A stretch of 64,000 nucleotides of DNA from Lates calcarifer (lineage: Eukaryota > Chordata > Actinopteri > Centropomidae), in contig NC_066833.1 of NCBI RefSeq assembly GCF_001640805.2, positions 18,974,531 through 19,038,530 on the forward strand, given 5' to 3'. Under the pieces are notes generated by a model. That model saw only the letters and a program-made list of their open reading frames with translations, was not told the DNA's origin and ran no database searches. The position numbers and the translations under genes were made by a program. Below are positions 1 through 12,141 of this stretch, in pieces. The stretch's first letter is position 1. Every line of letters starts with the position of its first letter.

Positions 1-3000
1 CATTTCATAATCTATTAGGAAATGCTCTGGAATAATTTTCATGGCACAGTAATTCTTGCTTTCTTGCCTCATTTCTGTCAAAGCACTGAACTCTTTGAAG
101 GCTGCCACGCTCTCATCTACCTGCCCCACAGTGGTTTACAGTTGCTTTCAATAGACACTGACAGCTTTCATTCATTTCTCCTGTTTATACAAATTACACT
201 GCTTAGATGATTACAGTGTCGCTGGGCTTACAGCATGCATATGGATACATTTACAGTTACAGATATTTATACATTACAGAGCAATGTCTGTACTATTTTT
301 ATGTTTGCTCATGATAACTAGGTATATATTTGTGGTGTACAATAATTTGTATGGAACTCCAGCGACTGCAAACATCACCTGCTTTTGATTGGTTAATATT
401 ATTATCATAGTCAATTTAGAAGAGCTACGGAGCTATAGAGCTAAACTAGCCTTTGACCATGTTATTGTGGTAACACTGTTATCGTATTTCGCTTTGTGTT
501 TTTGATTTTTACAGTACATTGTTGAAAGGAAGAACATGGACTGCAGGGTTTTACTGGAGAACTACAGCACTACAAATGCTTGCATTCTACAGCTACAGTG
601 AGCGTTTTCAGAGCACTAACTACGAGCAGTAAATATTATTTCAATTAGAGGAAAAATGAATGGAAGAATGGAATTTTTTTAAATTCAAAATGCCTTTTCT
701 TTACTGTAGCCTTATCTCATGATTATTCTGCTATTGTAGCAAGCAAAATATTAGTTGGAAAAAAATGTGTGTCCATATTATTTTTATATTATTGTCAGAC
801 AATTTGATGCACGTTAAGTGGATGAAAAAAATCTGATCTAATGAAATGTGATCACGGAGCCACACCATCCCATAATAAACAATCCAGAAGTCTGATGTTA
901 TGTTAGGTTTTGATAGCTTTATTTTTTAGCTGTTGCTGTTTTGCAAACAAATCAAAGCAAAGGAATCTTAAATATCGTTCATAAGACACTAAAGTGATAA
1001 TTTTCTGTGCAGCAGCTTCTTACAACGGCACAAATTACAACAGCCACTGTTATTAGGAACAATCTGTAAAAGTTCACGAAATTCCTCTATTTAGTCTATT
1101 TATTAAATATTTAACTCACTGAATGCTGGCTGGGTGAATGCATACTTCGTAAAGGAAATGCCTCAGAATGCATCACTTCAAAGTTACTTGAAGGAAAATA
1201 TAAGACCATATCAAGACTCAGGCCTATCTGATTTTTTTTGCACACATTTTCACTGCAATATTTTTATCACATACATAAAATAAGTATTATTAAATTCCTT
1301 GAAAATCCAAACTTACTTTTAAAAGCAAATGCTGTTATTCAGCTCTATGGTACTGTACTGACCATGCCACCTTAGCTCTTAGAAGCCATTGTTTGCCAGT
1401 GGGCGAACCAATCTCCTAGACAGCTCTTTCCTTGTAAAAGTTCCCCTTTATGGCTCCACTACTTCACTTCAGTAACTTTATTACAGTATAGCTGAGAGAT
1501 TTCTATTTCATATTGACCTAAGATTGCTTCAGTTGTCTCATTTCACCTTTTGTCTGGCCTGTGTTGGAGAAGTGACCTTCTTTGAGACTTGCAGTCGATA
1601 CCACAGAATGCTTCAGAATGCCTCAACGGAAAGCTAGCAGCAGTCACAGGCAAACATCCCTTTTCACTCGGGGATTTTCAGTTAGAGTTCAATTTAAACT
1701 TTTAATCACCTTAATGTGTAGGGAACAATAAATAGAATGACAGACAGCATATACGCAAAAAAAATGTATCTTTTCAACTCGGACATGAGTGCATCTGCAT
1801 TCATTTCTGTCTCTAAGCATGGAATTATTTTATTAGCATTTACTGTAGTTTTGGTCAGCTGAACTTAATGTTTTATTTGTGATGTTTCTGTCAGAGAGAA
1901 AAGAATCTTTTATGTTATCAAAAAAAATTGTCATTGTATATATTGCTGTTTACCACAAGTACAAAAAACTTTTGTTTTTTTTATTGTGTATAAATGCTTA
2001 AATATCAGTGTGTAGTACTTGACAGTTTGTTATAGTTTAGAGACTATAGAGCAGCAGTTTTTCTATGAATGGTTAAAGTTAAAGTGAAGTCACTGGCTGT
2101 GTAAATGGATGGGGAAAAAAAATAAATTCAACATTTTCATTTTTTCCTATCTGATTTCTGTCTCAAGATCAATGATGAACAATGAGGTTTCTTTACAATG
2201 TGATTTCCTTCCTGTCTTTACCAGGTTAACAGAGCTGTAAAGTCTTATGGTTGGAAGTGTGAAGTAATCACAGTTGTGAATCGGACCAGTGAACAAGATA
2301 ATCTGTTAATTTCCAATGGGGCTCGGCCTGTTGGTTTGTAAATCAGATGGCTGGTTCCAGGTGCCATTACAGTAAAAGTCAAGATGTGCTAAATGTGATG
2401 AAAATCAAGAAAATCCTAAAATCCCCACTTTACTTTTTTGCGTTTATTTATTTATTTGTAATTTTTTTTTCCCCGTGTTTCTCTTTGATTCGAGTTTTCC
2501 TTGGGGGTCACAGGACTTTGGGGATTGAAGATGTTAGCAAGTAGCTTTTGGTCAATGAGCCTTCATGTAGCAAGGTCACAATCTGCCTCTTTTCTCTTTT
2601 GAAGTGTGTAAGTGATCCCTTGAGAGGCAGAGTAGCCAAGTTCATAGAGATTCGCAAAACCACTGCCTCCACTGTACATATGCTCTATGGTTTCACCGAG
2701 TGCTTGAGTTCAACGACAGCGTTCTTTTAACTAACAAGCCATTTGAGTATTCATCAGTATTATGCACTACAGAACAATGTGAAGCCTGTCTCCAATAATT
2801 GTCTTAGTTTTATTCAATGTACAAGTTCTACTTGTGAGTGGAGTGCTGTTAGTTTAGCATGTGTATGGATATAGCTACTACTTAGGGTAGTAATGGAAGA
2901 TGTAGCCTCAGGGGCCTCTTGGCCTGAAGAGTCATGGTTTAATGAGCATCACTGAGACAGAGAAATGACAGCTCAGAGAATCTCCCAACCTCACGATTTA

Positions 3001-6000
3001 CGGTATTATAGGAAAAAATGAGAAATACATGTTCCCCTCTAGCCAATAAAGTTTATCAGTAGCTCAGACCAAAACCCAAAGGGTATGCAGCAAAGAATGC
3101 AATATGTTATAAAACTGAAATTTGTGTATATTCAGGAAGTTAAATTAAGTGAGTTTAGCAAATGGCATATGGTGTCATGTTTATGCCAAATCCTACTAAT
3201 TCTGCTATATTGAAGGTTTGGTTGTCTGTAACAGCAACCAATAATCTTCTTATAAATGAGAAAGTAACACATTTACTATCCTGAGTTACTGAGCACACAT
3301 AACAATCACACCTAAATTGTCTTGTATGTATGTTTTCTGTTATTATCTTATTCATTTTTCTGTTGTCAACAAATCCCATGAAAAGTAACTGTGTGTGAGT
3401 CCTGTCTCACCCAAGCTAGTTTGTTCTTGCTGAAGATGTAGATCTTTAAAAGCAGGACTCAAATATTTCATTTCATTTTTTAAAAACAACAGCTGCACAC
3501 TGTGCTTTTTAACACATCTCTCAAACAGGATTAAATATTTATTTGCTGAGGACTGTTTTCAGCTGCCAGTTAATAGACATTTGGAGCTATATTTACAGCA
3601 TGTGAACTGACTCAAAATAAACTATAGTGTCAGCGCTCAAGGAAACATCAGCATCTTGTCATCAACCCTGGTGCGCACTCCCTAGCGCCTTTTTTAAAGT
3701 CTTAACTCTGATTACCAAAACATTTACACAGATACTGTCCAACATCACACATTCATAGATACTATGATTTAAAGTGGGCATTTATACTGTACAATTATGA
3801 AATGATTTCTGAGTGGGAACATTTACATCTTCTCATTATATTTCAGATGAATTATTCAAAGCATCAGTGGCTCCATGCCAGAAAACAGTTTTATTCTGTT
3901 ACAAACTCTTATACCTGTTGTGAAAATTATGACCTGCTCTGTAAATTAATACAGTTTTGGGAGTTTTTAGACTGACTGTAAAAGGACCAGGCTTCTCTGT
4001 TCTTTTTTCCAGAACCACCATCTTGTGTGTTACACAAACATAAGACATGACTTAACCTGCATTTCCTGTAGCTGCAGGTAATATGTAATGAAGATTCATA
4101 CTTCTGTTCAAAGGTAACACTTATGTGCCAGGTCATACAGTATGGTTGCAGTTATAGAGAAAGTTGGGTGGCTTAAGTGATAATTTGACCATTCCAGACA
4201 ACCTGAGTATTTCAGTATAGTTACATTTCAAACAACTGCAGAAACCACCTATCTCAACTCCCTATGATAACATCAGGACACTGTTAACACTAGTTCAAGC
4301 AAACTCACTGTTCAGCTGTTCCTATAGAAAAAAAACAAAACAACTATTTATTTTACTAAAAAGAGAAAAAAGATTATTTTAGATTATTTTTTTTCCTCTG
4401 GGAAAATTACAGTAGCTGGTGACTTCATAGATTTCTAATTAACTGTATGAAAACAGGGTATGAGAAGCGTTTGATGTTTAATGACTCCTTTAATTTAGCT
4501 TACAACTTGGATGCTGACTCAGTAGTGGTGCCTCCATTTTGGTCACACATTTTCAGGAACACAGTGTTTGTGGGTGGGAAGGCAGTGAGGGATGAAGTAG
4601 CTGCACCAGCAACTTACTGGTTGGTCAGGGTGCTTGAATAGAGGGGTGGTGTCTGGGCAGATAGAATGAACCTGCCATGTGTAATGCCCTCCCACATAAG
4701 AACCTCTCTGGCAGGTGAAAAGAAGTTGTTCTGTAAAGAGAAGCATGTGCTCAGTGTATTCAGTGATTGTGCTGCACTCATGCATATACCTGTCAAGATG
4801 TGTCAAAATATCTGCGTTCAAAATATCTGCGTTCAAAATATCTGCGCTCACTTTGCGCTCGCAACCTACAGAACAGTCTATGAATATTACAGCAAGCAAC
4901 TGAGAGTGCCTTGCTGCAGAAAGAACACAACTACAACCACTAATGCCCAGCAACATCATGATTAAACACACAAGGTGCTTCCACTGCCTGGTGATATGGA
5001 GGCTGGTCTAGCTACTGAGGCACAAGGCGAGGTGAGGGGTATGCAGCCTGGCCGCATGAGCCTGTGAGGCTGGGCTCAGGGCAAAGGCACGACTTGAGTG
5101 TGGCAAAGGTCACATTTAAAAAGGCAGACAACTGAGAGGTATACAGAAGGTGGAAATAAAATAAAAGGGTATTTATGCTCATTTTTTTTAGAACATATAT
5201 TTACTAAATGAAAAAAAAGAAAATAGAAATATCTACATACTTATCTTCTTTGCTTTTATCATCTACACGTTCAGTCATAACAACCTACTATATTTTATCT
5301 TTCTCTCTGTTCTATCTATCTTTACAGTTTCATCTAATATGAATCATTGTTAATCAATATAGTCGTTCATTAACTTTTTACTTGCTGTAATTTCAAGTTG
5401 TTTTAACTATGGCATATTTTTGGTAATATAATGTATTCAGAAACAGTAGATCCACAGCATGTGATCAAACAAATGTCAGTGACAGACTCTTAGCTTTTTT
5501 CACTCAGTTTCATCTGAAATCTATTCAGGTTTCTAAATACATTGTCAGATAGCTGTGTTAACAAAATGTTAAGTCCTCTGCCACAATGGACTGCCTAACT
5601 CACTTTGCATCATTGTGATTACAAAGAGATGTTCTGTCATGGGAAGTTGTCTCCCTGACTGGCAGATTAACCACAATAAACATACTGTAAGTGTGAGCTT
5701 GTACAGTCTTTTTCCACCTTTTATATTCAGATTAGTATAGAATCCACTGGGATCTGTGGTCTTTGATAGTGTGGAGACATGTAGTAATTTGCTGCCATGG
5801 GTGGTCAGACTGTGAAATGTATGGGCAGTAGCCCTGGAAAAGACAGTGACTGAGGAAGGCATATCTTTTCTAAATGAGGGGTTAAATGGCGCCCTGCCGT
5901 CTAAAGATTGGAATTACTGCCACATGGAGCTCTAAATTGAGTTTAAATAGTCTTAACTTGATATGTGAGATGAATGAGACTGTAGCCATACCGATTACCA

Positions 6001-6060
6001 TTTCACATTGTATTAGAATGTTTTGCTCCACCCCTACTTAGAATATCTCCAGTGAATTTG
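1..6060 (+). other. fign: fign intron or upstream non-coding DNA, AT-rich
   Basis: This stretch holds no open reading frame longer than about 140 codons, and none of those resembles a known protein. It is AT-rich with many short A and T runs. Mammalian FIGN has a short 5' coding part ending in Y-G before the large exon, so this is probably intron. I looked for an exon ending TATG before a good GT donor, in frame with a Met, and found none. The first coding or 5' UTR exon may lie left of the window. The only internal structure noted is a 15-bp tandem repeat near 4804. Confidence 0.5.
4804..4848. repeat. 15-bp tandem repeat, three units
   Basis: Three head-to-tail copies of CAAAATATCTGCGTT occur at 4804-4818, 4819-4833 and 4834-4848. 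The last copy differs by one base (GCT for GTT). The array sits in a locally GC-richer patch where both strands are open for about 100 codons. I see no protein family in either reading, so I treat it as a minisatellite seed and not as coding. Confidence 0.85.
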
Positions 6061-6520
6061 AATATGAATATGAGTTTGTTTTTATTTATAAACGTAATTA
6101 CTGTCTGTCTGCAATATTTGCACGCTTGTCAAGTAGATTGGTCTGTGTGTGCAGAATAAAAGCAAAAGCTCCCATAATTATGTTTACGTCCAGCGATGAA
6201 AATCCCAGGGTTGTAATGATCAGTAATTATAAATACTTTTCAGCATGTCTACCGCCTCAGCTGGGACTATTGTGTGGAGTGAAGTGCAGAGTTTGTGCAG
6301 CTTAATTATGACATTGTACATGACTAAATGTACCAGTCTGCTTCGGCTCTGCAAAACACTTCCAGTGCATAATCACGCTCAAGTCTGACTTTAAAGAGCT
6401 CATTACAGTTAGTTTTCTAAAGAGTGGCTTATTAAACACAGTTACCTAATAGGCATCTTTGGTGGTGCAAATTGGTAAAAATGGTAATGAGTCTGATTAG
6501 GCCACGTTTCAATTACGACA
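6061..6520. promoter_or_regulatory. candidate conserved non-coding element in fign intron
   Basis: Complex, non-repetitive sequence with TAATTA-type words (CATAATTATG, AGTAATTATAAATA, GCTTAATTATGACA), a CAGCTG E-box and ATTTATAAAC. It is clearly richer in motif-like words than the flanking poly-A and poly-T rich intron. This texture is typical of conserved vertebrate enhancers near developmental genes. Conservation is inferred; no alignment was made. Confidence 0.4.
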
Positions 6521-6631
6521 GCTTTCACTTCCCTCCTCCTCTCCCCTAACACCACCCCACCCACCCCAAAACCAAAAAAGGGAAGGAAAGTCCAGCTCTA
6601 TATGCTTGGGAATCCTCCTGGAAGGCATTTT

Positions 6632-6632
<1 letters not shown>

Positions 6633-6710
<78 letters not shown>
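6633..6710. repeat. compound (CT)n(CA)n microsatellite
   Basis: About 18 CT units (6633-6668) run directly into about 21 CA units (6669-6710). This is simple-sequence DNA. The apparent Leu/Ser and Thr/His reading frames through it are artefacts. Confidence 0.97.
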
Positions 6711-6713
<3 letters not shown>

Positions 6714-8560
6714 TCACACAGATACACAGAAAAAGGAAAAGAAAACCACTCTGCCACCTCTGTGCTTCCTTTCAGCAGCACAGTAATGAATAGAGAATTG
6801 TGCAAGCGGCGGTCCAATTTACGCGCTGGGAAATTGGATGGACAGAGTGGAGGCCCACTCTTGTTTGCTTAAAAACGGCCTAGGCTACCAGATTAATAGT
6901 TCCCAAAAAGGTCAGCATCTCTGTTTCATCGATGATGATCACTGAACCCGAAATTAAACACCATAGTGCAGCATAATACCACGGCATCGTGTGTCAAATG
7001 TATTTCAGCTCCACCTGGTCTTCTTTGCTTTAATGAGTGTGAGATTGAAATGTATGTGTATGAAAAACACAATGTGTAACATAAACTGTCAGGATATATA
7101 TTTTCTCAAATAAATCTCACATTTAACAGGGGATCATTCAGATCTGAGGTGACCTGTAAGACAGATATAGATCCAACAATTGGAAACATTTCAGACCAAA
7201 AAAATAAAAAATTATATGATGATCATCTTAAATTTACCATAGAGGATTAATCAGATCTATGAATGGACAAACAAGATAGTCTAACAAAGGGCTTATTTGT
7301 TGTTTGCTGATGAGTGGAATTTGAGCTGGAGCCCCAAGGCTATCTGAAAACATTCCACTAATGGAGTGTTCTGTAATTGTACCATTTCACAGAAAGACAA
7401 AGGAACCTATGAATGTTGTATTTGAATTTCTATGCAGGAGGAATAAAGGACAACGCTAAAGTACAAGATCATTATGCTAATGTGCCGCATGTATATGTGT
7501 GCATATGGGTGCATTTATGTCTATTTATATGTTTTTGTTTATATGAACATTTGTGTTTGGATGCATTTACTATCCATTCTATAACCAAGCTATTTAAAGT
7601 CTGAATCTTGTTCAAAATAGTATGCTATATAACATTTTTAACAATATCATTGTATTTCTGGGTCTAGGTTCTGTATTTCTAGAAATACTTGTAGTTTCTA
7701 TATAGTGCATGTTTTTCTTAGTCTGTAGCATCGTGTTGTATGTAGTTAATGGTTTTGACTGGCTTCCCTTCCATAAAATACCTGGTGCTCAGATATCTCA
7801 AGTACACTTTGCAAGTAGCACTTCTTTGATTGTTCAAAGTGGCACAGGATTAACAGTAATAGAAGAATCTCACTCAATAAGATGTGTGCAATTTTGACAA
7901 TTATTGACAAAATGTGCCTTGAGTGTTAATGAACTCTCCTCAATGATTTTACAAAAACCATTATCCTGATACTTGCACTGCAACATCAGCTGTGAATGCC
8001 TGTGATTTTTGGCAGACTGTGCACTACTAGTTGCTATTGCCCAGACACAGTTTTGTTTGATTTGAAGATAAAAAAAATTCTCTGGAATAATGTGCAAAAA
8101 ATGTTGTATTCGACAGTTTGGAAAAAGGTATTTTAATGCATTAATAACAAGGGGGGAAAACATCAGGTGTTTTTCCAAGGCTTTACTGAGAAAAAATATT
8201 TTCCACTTAAAACTTCTATTCTTGTATTGCAATCACCTACAAACCTAAGAAAACAGCTGACCTAGAACATAGTGGGTGTCTAATATTTGTGAATGTAGAA
8301 CATTAGTCAGTGAGACTTAGTTTTGGTATTTTAATGAATGTCAACTGCTACTTTTTCTTAAGTTCATACACATTTCAAATAAATAAGGTTTTGATTTTTA
8401 ATGTAATATATAATTTAAAATGTAGTTATCTTTGTCATTGTACTATGATAATAGAATTTGTTTTCTGTAGGTTGATGAATCTTTCTATTCCAGCACAGTA
8501 TGGCTACCACATTTGTCTATGCTGGCTTTTTGCCTAATCCTTCTTTTTTTTCTTTTTTTT
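6711..8560 (+). other. fign: fign intron, nothing recognised
   Basis: AT-rich intronic sequence with no credible exon. The last part (8541-8562) is a T-rich run. I see no repeat family or RNA gene here. Confidence 0.5.
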
Positions 8561-8574
8561 TTGTAATCATTAGC

Positions 8575-8720
8575 TTGAATAGTTGACAACCATGCGAGCC
8601 ATAGCATAGATCTCTTTGACTAAAACCTTGTAAATTAACACAATTAGTGCAGCATCATCCTGCTAATTAGCTCCTGGTGTCTAGTGTAGCGGGTGGGCAA
8701 GTAACTGGGAGGGAGTCAGA
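8575..8720. promoter_or_regulatory. candidate conserved element with homeodomain words
   Basis: A short complex block contains AATTAACACAATTAGTGCAG and CTGCTAATTAGCTCCTGG. These TAATTA and AATTAG cores are the usual homeodomain sites in developmental enhancers. It lies about 0.9 kb before the fign coding exon. This is inference from motif content only. Confidence 0.3.
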
Positions 8721-9603
8721 AGGGAATCTGCTTTGCCTCCGGACAGTCTCTGTTTGTTGCCTAAATCCTGTGATATGGACTTAACCTACTGAAGTATAAA
8801 GTCTAACAGTGCAGTGCCTGCTTAGAAAATAGAAGGACCATTGTAACAGCCAGGAAGGTTTGGTTAAATGCATCTTCTTGTAGCTTTTGGTGAGATTAGT
8901 GTTGATGTAAGATGTGTGAGGCTCTGCACTCTATCTCTGATTGTTTTGAGCCTATAATCTCTCTAATAGTCTACATTCTTTGGGGGTATAGTACATCCTC
9001 TGATAATCCCAAACAGAGTAAAAGATGACAGCATGTATAAAAGCATTTATTTGCAGATTGACTTTAGGATTTAACTTGATTATTTATGTCATTCGAACCC
9101 TTGAGGCCATACAGAGAGGCTGCGGAGAAAAAGGCAAGTGAAGCACTGTTTTTTTCTCCTCCCTCACTCTGTGGACTAGGAGGCAGTAGGCAGACTGGAT
9201 GTGGATGTAATTCATGCTGGGCTGAGGGGTTTGTGTGATGAAAGCAACAGAGCGCTGCCAAGGAAGATTGCTTTGCTGCTCTCCTCCAAGCAGATTTGAA
9301 ACTGTCTCAGAATGCCTCAGATGAGAGTTGGATTATAGACTGACCCACAATGTCTGTGTCACTCTGCTCTATGTTGGTTGGATTATACCACGCTAACCAG
9401 GTGTTAGATCCCACATCCTCTTACTGACAATGATGTGTGTTCAGTTAGCATTGTATGTTTGTCATATGGTAAACATTTTCTTACAGAGAAGGCTTCAATT
9501 TGTAATTTATTTGTTATTTGATCATTACATAACATTTGAAAATATTAGATATTACTGTGTTTCATGCTTATTTTGACATATTTCTCCCTTATGCGGAATA
9601 TCT
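8721..9603 (+). other. fign: fign intron just before the main coding exon
   Basis: No exon is seen here. A CTCAGAATGCCTCAG word near 9307 recalls CCTCAGAATGCATCA near 1159 and CTTCAGAATGCCTCAA near 1610. The reading frame opens at 9536, but bases 9536-9605 are best read as intron because the splice acceptor follows. Confidence 0.5.
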
Positions 9604-9605
9604 AG
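9604..9605 (+). other. fign: splice acceptor of the fign main coding exon
   Basis: The AG of TATCTAG follows a pyrimidine-containing stretch (ATTTCTCCCTTATG). Splicing here leaves the exon starting GTCTAAAGATGCAG. With a preceding G this reads Gly-Leu-Lys-Met-Gln-Trp, exactly the mammalian fidgetin sequence at its exon junction. The phase therefore matches the known gene. Confidence 0.8.
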
Positions 9606-11842
9606 GTCTAAAGATGCAGTGGACCCCAGAGCACACACAATGGGCAGAGCAACACTTTGACATCTCATCCACTACCCGCTCGCCAGCACACAAAGTAGAG
9701 GCCTACCGGGGGCACTTACAGCGTACGTACCAGTATGCGTGGGCAAACGATGACATCTCTGCTCTGACTGCCTCCAATCTGCTAAAGAAATATGCAGAGA
9801 AGTACTCTGGGATCCTAGAGGGCCCAAATGAAAGAGCCCTGCTGTGTTCCTACTCTGATAGCACCACTGGACTCATGAATGGACGAAAGTCAGAGAATGA
9901 GTCCTGGCAGGAGGGGATTTACCCAATGAACTGTGCTCCAGATGTTATATCTGTGAGCAAAGCTGGAATGACAGCTGCCCTACCCCCTACAGATGTGTCG
10001 GCTAGCATAGGCAGCTCCCCGGGGGTGGCCAGCAGCTTGTCTGAGCCTAGCTATTCCAGCAGTAACTGTGGGAGCCACACAGCCACTACTCTTCACTCGG
10101 GCCTCCCCTCTCAGGAATATACTGCCAGCTACAACGGCTCCTACCTACATTCTAGCTACAGTGGCCAGAATACCCCGGCCCTTCCCTCCCCACACCCGTC
10201 TCCTTTGCACAGCGCTGGGCTCTTACAACCACCACCCCCACCTCCTCCCCCTGCCTTAGTGCCGAGCTACAACGCTGGGTCTCCAAACCTCCCCAACTAC
10301 AATTATCCTCCAACAGGGTATCCTTCTCAGACTGCTGTTGGCCCTGGTTATAGCCCTGGGGGAGCACCCCCTCCTTCTGCTTATCTGCCATCCGGTATTG
10401 CAGCTCCTACACCAATCCCTCCCTCCACACTGCCTGGCTACACCTACCAGTCCCACAATCATACACCAATTGCACCAACACCTTTGAATGGCAGCACATC
10501 CAACTCATTAAAACGAAAAGCTTTCTACATGAGCGGACATGGAGATATGGACTCTAGCTATGGTAATTTCAACTACAACCAACAGCGCTCCTCACATAGC
10601 CCAATGTACAGAATAACAGATAGCAGTGTCTCAGACTCAAACAGGGGCAATGGCTTTGATAGAAATGCCGAGGCTTCGTCTTTATCGTTTAAGGCAACCA
10701 AACAGCCAATGTCCTCTGATCAACAAAGAAAATTTAACATGCACTCTGGCAGAGCACTAACTCCTCCATCCTATGGATCAACCAAAAGCTCTGTGGGTGA
10801 TCTCAGAACTGGTGAACCCTACAGCAAGTTTGGATCTCCCATCATGAGTGAGCAAACTGATGAGCACAGACAGCACCTCTCTCACTCCCTAACAGGGCCT
10901 GACATTGGTTCGGCTACCTCGTCCATCCACGCTGCAGAGGAGCAACTGAAGAACAGTGATTCCAATCTGGTGGAGATGGTGACCACGGAAATCCTTCAGC
11001 AGGGCCCACCAGTAGACTGGAGTGACATTGCAGGTCTGGATATGGTCAAAGCAGCTATCAAAGAGGAGGTACTATGGCCCATTTTAAGGCCAGATATGTT
11101 TAGCGGACTTGCCACATTACCTCGAACCCTCCTTTTATTTGGACCTCAGGGAACTGGTAGAACGCTGCTAGCCCGCTGCATGGCCAGCCAACTGGGGGCT
11201 GCCTTCTTGCGACTAAGCAGTTCAGGTCTGGTGACTAAGTGGCTGGCTGAAGGGGACAAGATTATCCAGGCTTCTTTCCTGGTGGCCCGGTGTCGCCAGC
11301 CGGCAGTTGTGTTCATCAGTGAAGTGGACCTGCTGCTGTCAGCCCAGCTCAGTGAGGAAAGCCCAGTGAATCGCCTCAAAGCTGAGCTCCTCATGCAGCT
11401 TGACAGTATTCTGACCTCTGCTGAGGACCATGTCCTGGTGGTCTGCTCTACCAATAAGCCTGAAGAGATCCCAGAATCCCTACGGAGGTACTTTACTAAA
11501 CGACTGCTCATCCCCTTGCCTGATGGGACAGCACGACACCAGATAATCAGCCAACTGCTCTCACAGAATAACTACTGTCTTAGTGACAAAGAGATGTCAC
11601 TACTGGTTCAGAGGACAGAGGGCTTTTCAGGACTGGATGTGGCCCAGCTGTGTCAAGAGGCTATAGTAGGTCCTCTCCATGGTATTCCTGGTACTGACCT
11701 GTCAAGTATCCATCCCAGTCAGATGAGACCTGTCTCCTACCAAGACTTTGACAATGTGTTCTGCAAATTCCAGCCTAGCATATCACAAAAAGAACTTGAC
11801 ATGTACACAGAGTGGAACAAAATGTTTGGTTGTAGTCAATGA
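9606..11842 (+). CDS. fign: Fidgetin (AAA ATPase), large terminal coding exon
   Basis: Fidgetin is an AAA-family ATPase that severs and depolymerises microtubules; mouse mutants have skull, inner ear and eye defects. From Met 9614 the exon encodes 742 residues, ending TGA at 11840-11842. The mammalian protein is about 759 and adds 11 residues before this Met, so a short upstream exon is missing here. Numbering from Met 9614: a conserved N-terminal block ([10 protein letters not shown] to about residue 70), then a Ser/Pro/Tyr-rich linker with eight prolines at 206-213 and a basic LKRKAF at 299-304. The AAA module starts near 467 (VDWSDIAGL). Walker A is GPQGTGRT at 510-517, with Arg516 where lysine is expected. 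Walker B is FISEVD at 567-572. Sensor 1 Asn614 and the arginine pair 624-625 (LRRYFTKR) are present. The C-terminus ([10 protein letters not shown]) is typical of the Vps4-like subgroup. It is fidgetin and not FIGNL1 or FIGNL2, given near-continuous similarity and kcnh7 synteny. No frameshift was seen. Confidence 0.97.
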
Positions 11843-12141
11843 AAGAGACCTATCAAACACTATTTCTTTTAAACCCAGTAATTAAATACAAATGAGTATT
11901 TGGCCTTCACCAAACAAGAAAAATAACAAGTAATAGCGACATGAACTTATTATATACAACAAAGGGATTGTCCTTGAAAGACTGAAGATGACAGTCTGGA
12001 TATCACACATTGGTAACAATTGATTAAATGCTTCATATGGCTTAAGCCATGTGCTCACTAAAGCTCAAATGACTTGTAGAAGATGCCCCCTGCCCCCTGT
12101 TTTTGTATATACATACATATATATATATATATATAAATATA

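Noticed and set aside
1158..1625. Recurring CAGAATGC words near 1168, 1606 and 9308 as a dispersed repeat family
   Set aside because: The shared part is only about 14 bases and flanks do not align; too short to call.
4804..4848. CRISPR-like repeat array
   Set aside because: Units are directly adjacent with no unique spacers, and the genome is a vertebrate.
4543..4971. 142-codon minus-strand frame and overlapping plus-strand frame
   Set aside because: No recognised domain or splice context; the tandem 15-mer keeps both strands open.
6602..6872. Open frames through the CT/CA repeat encoding Leu-Ser and Thr-His runs
   Set aside because: Simple-sequence artefact: all frames of a dinucleotide repeat stay open.
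9536..9605. In-frame extension of fidgetin upstream to an ATG at 9536 (26 extra residues)
   Set aside because: The extra residues do not resemble fidgetin, and a splice acceptor in the correct phase lies at 9604-9605, exactly where similarity to the mammalian protein begins.
10152..10462. Minus-strand and alternative-frame ORFs inside fign
   Set aside because: Shadows of the Pro/Ser-rich coding sequence in other frames.
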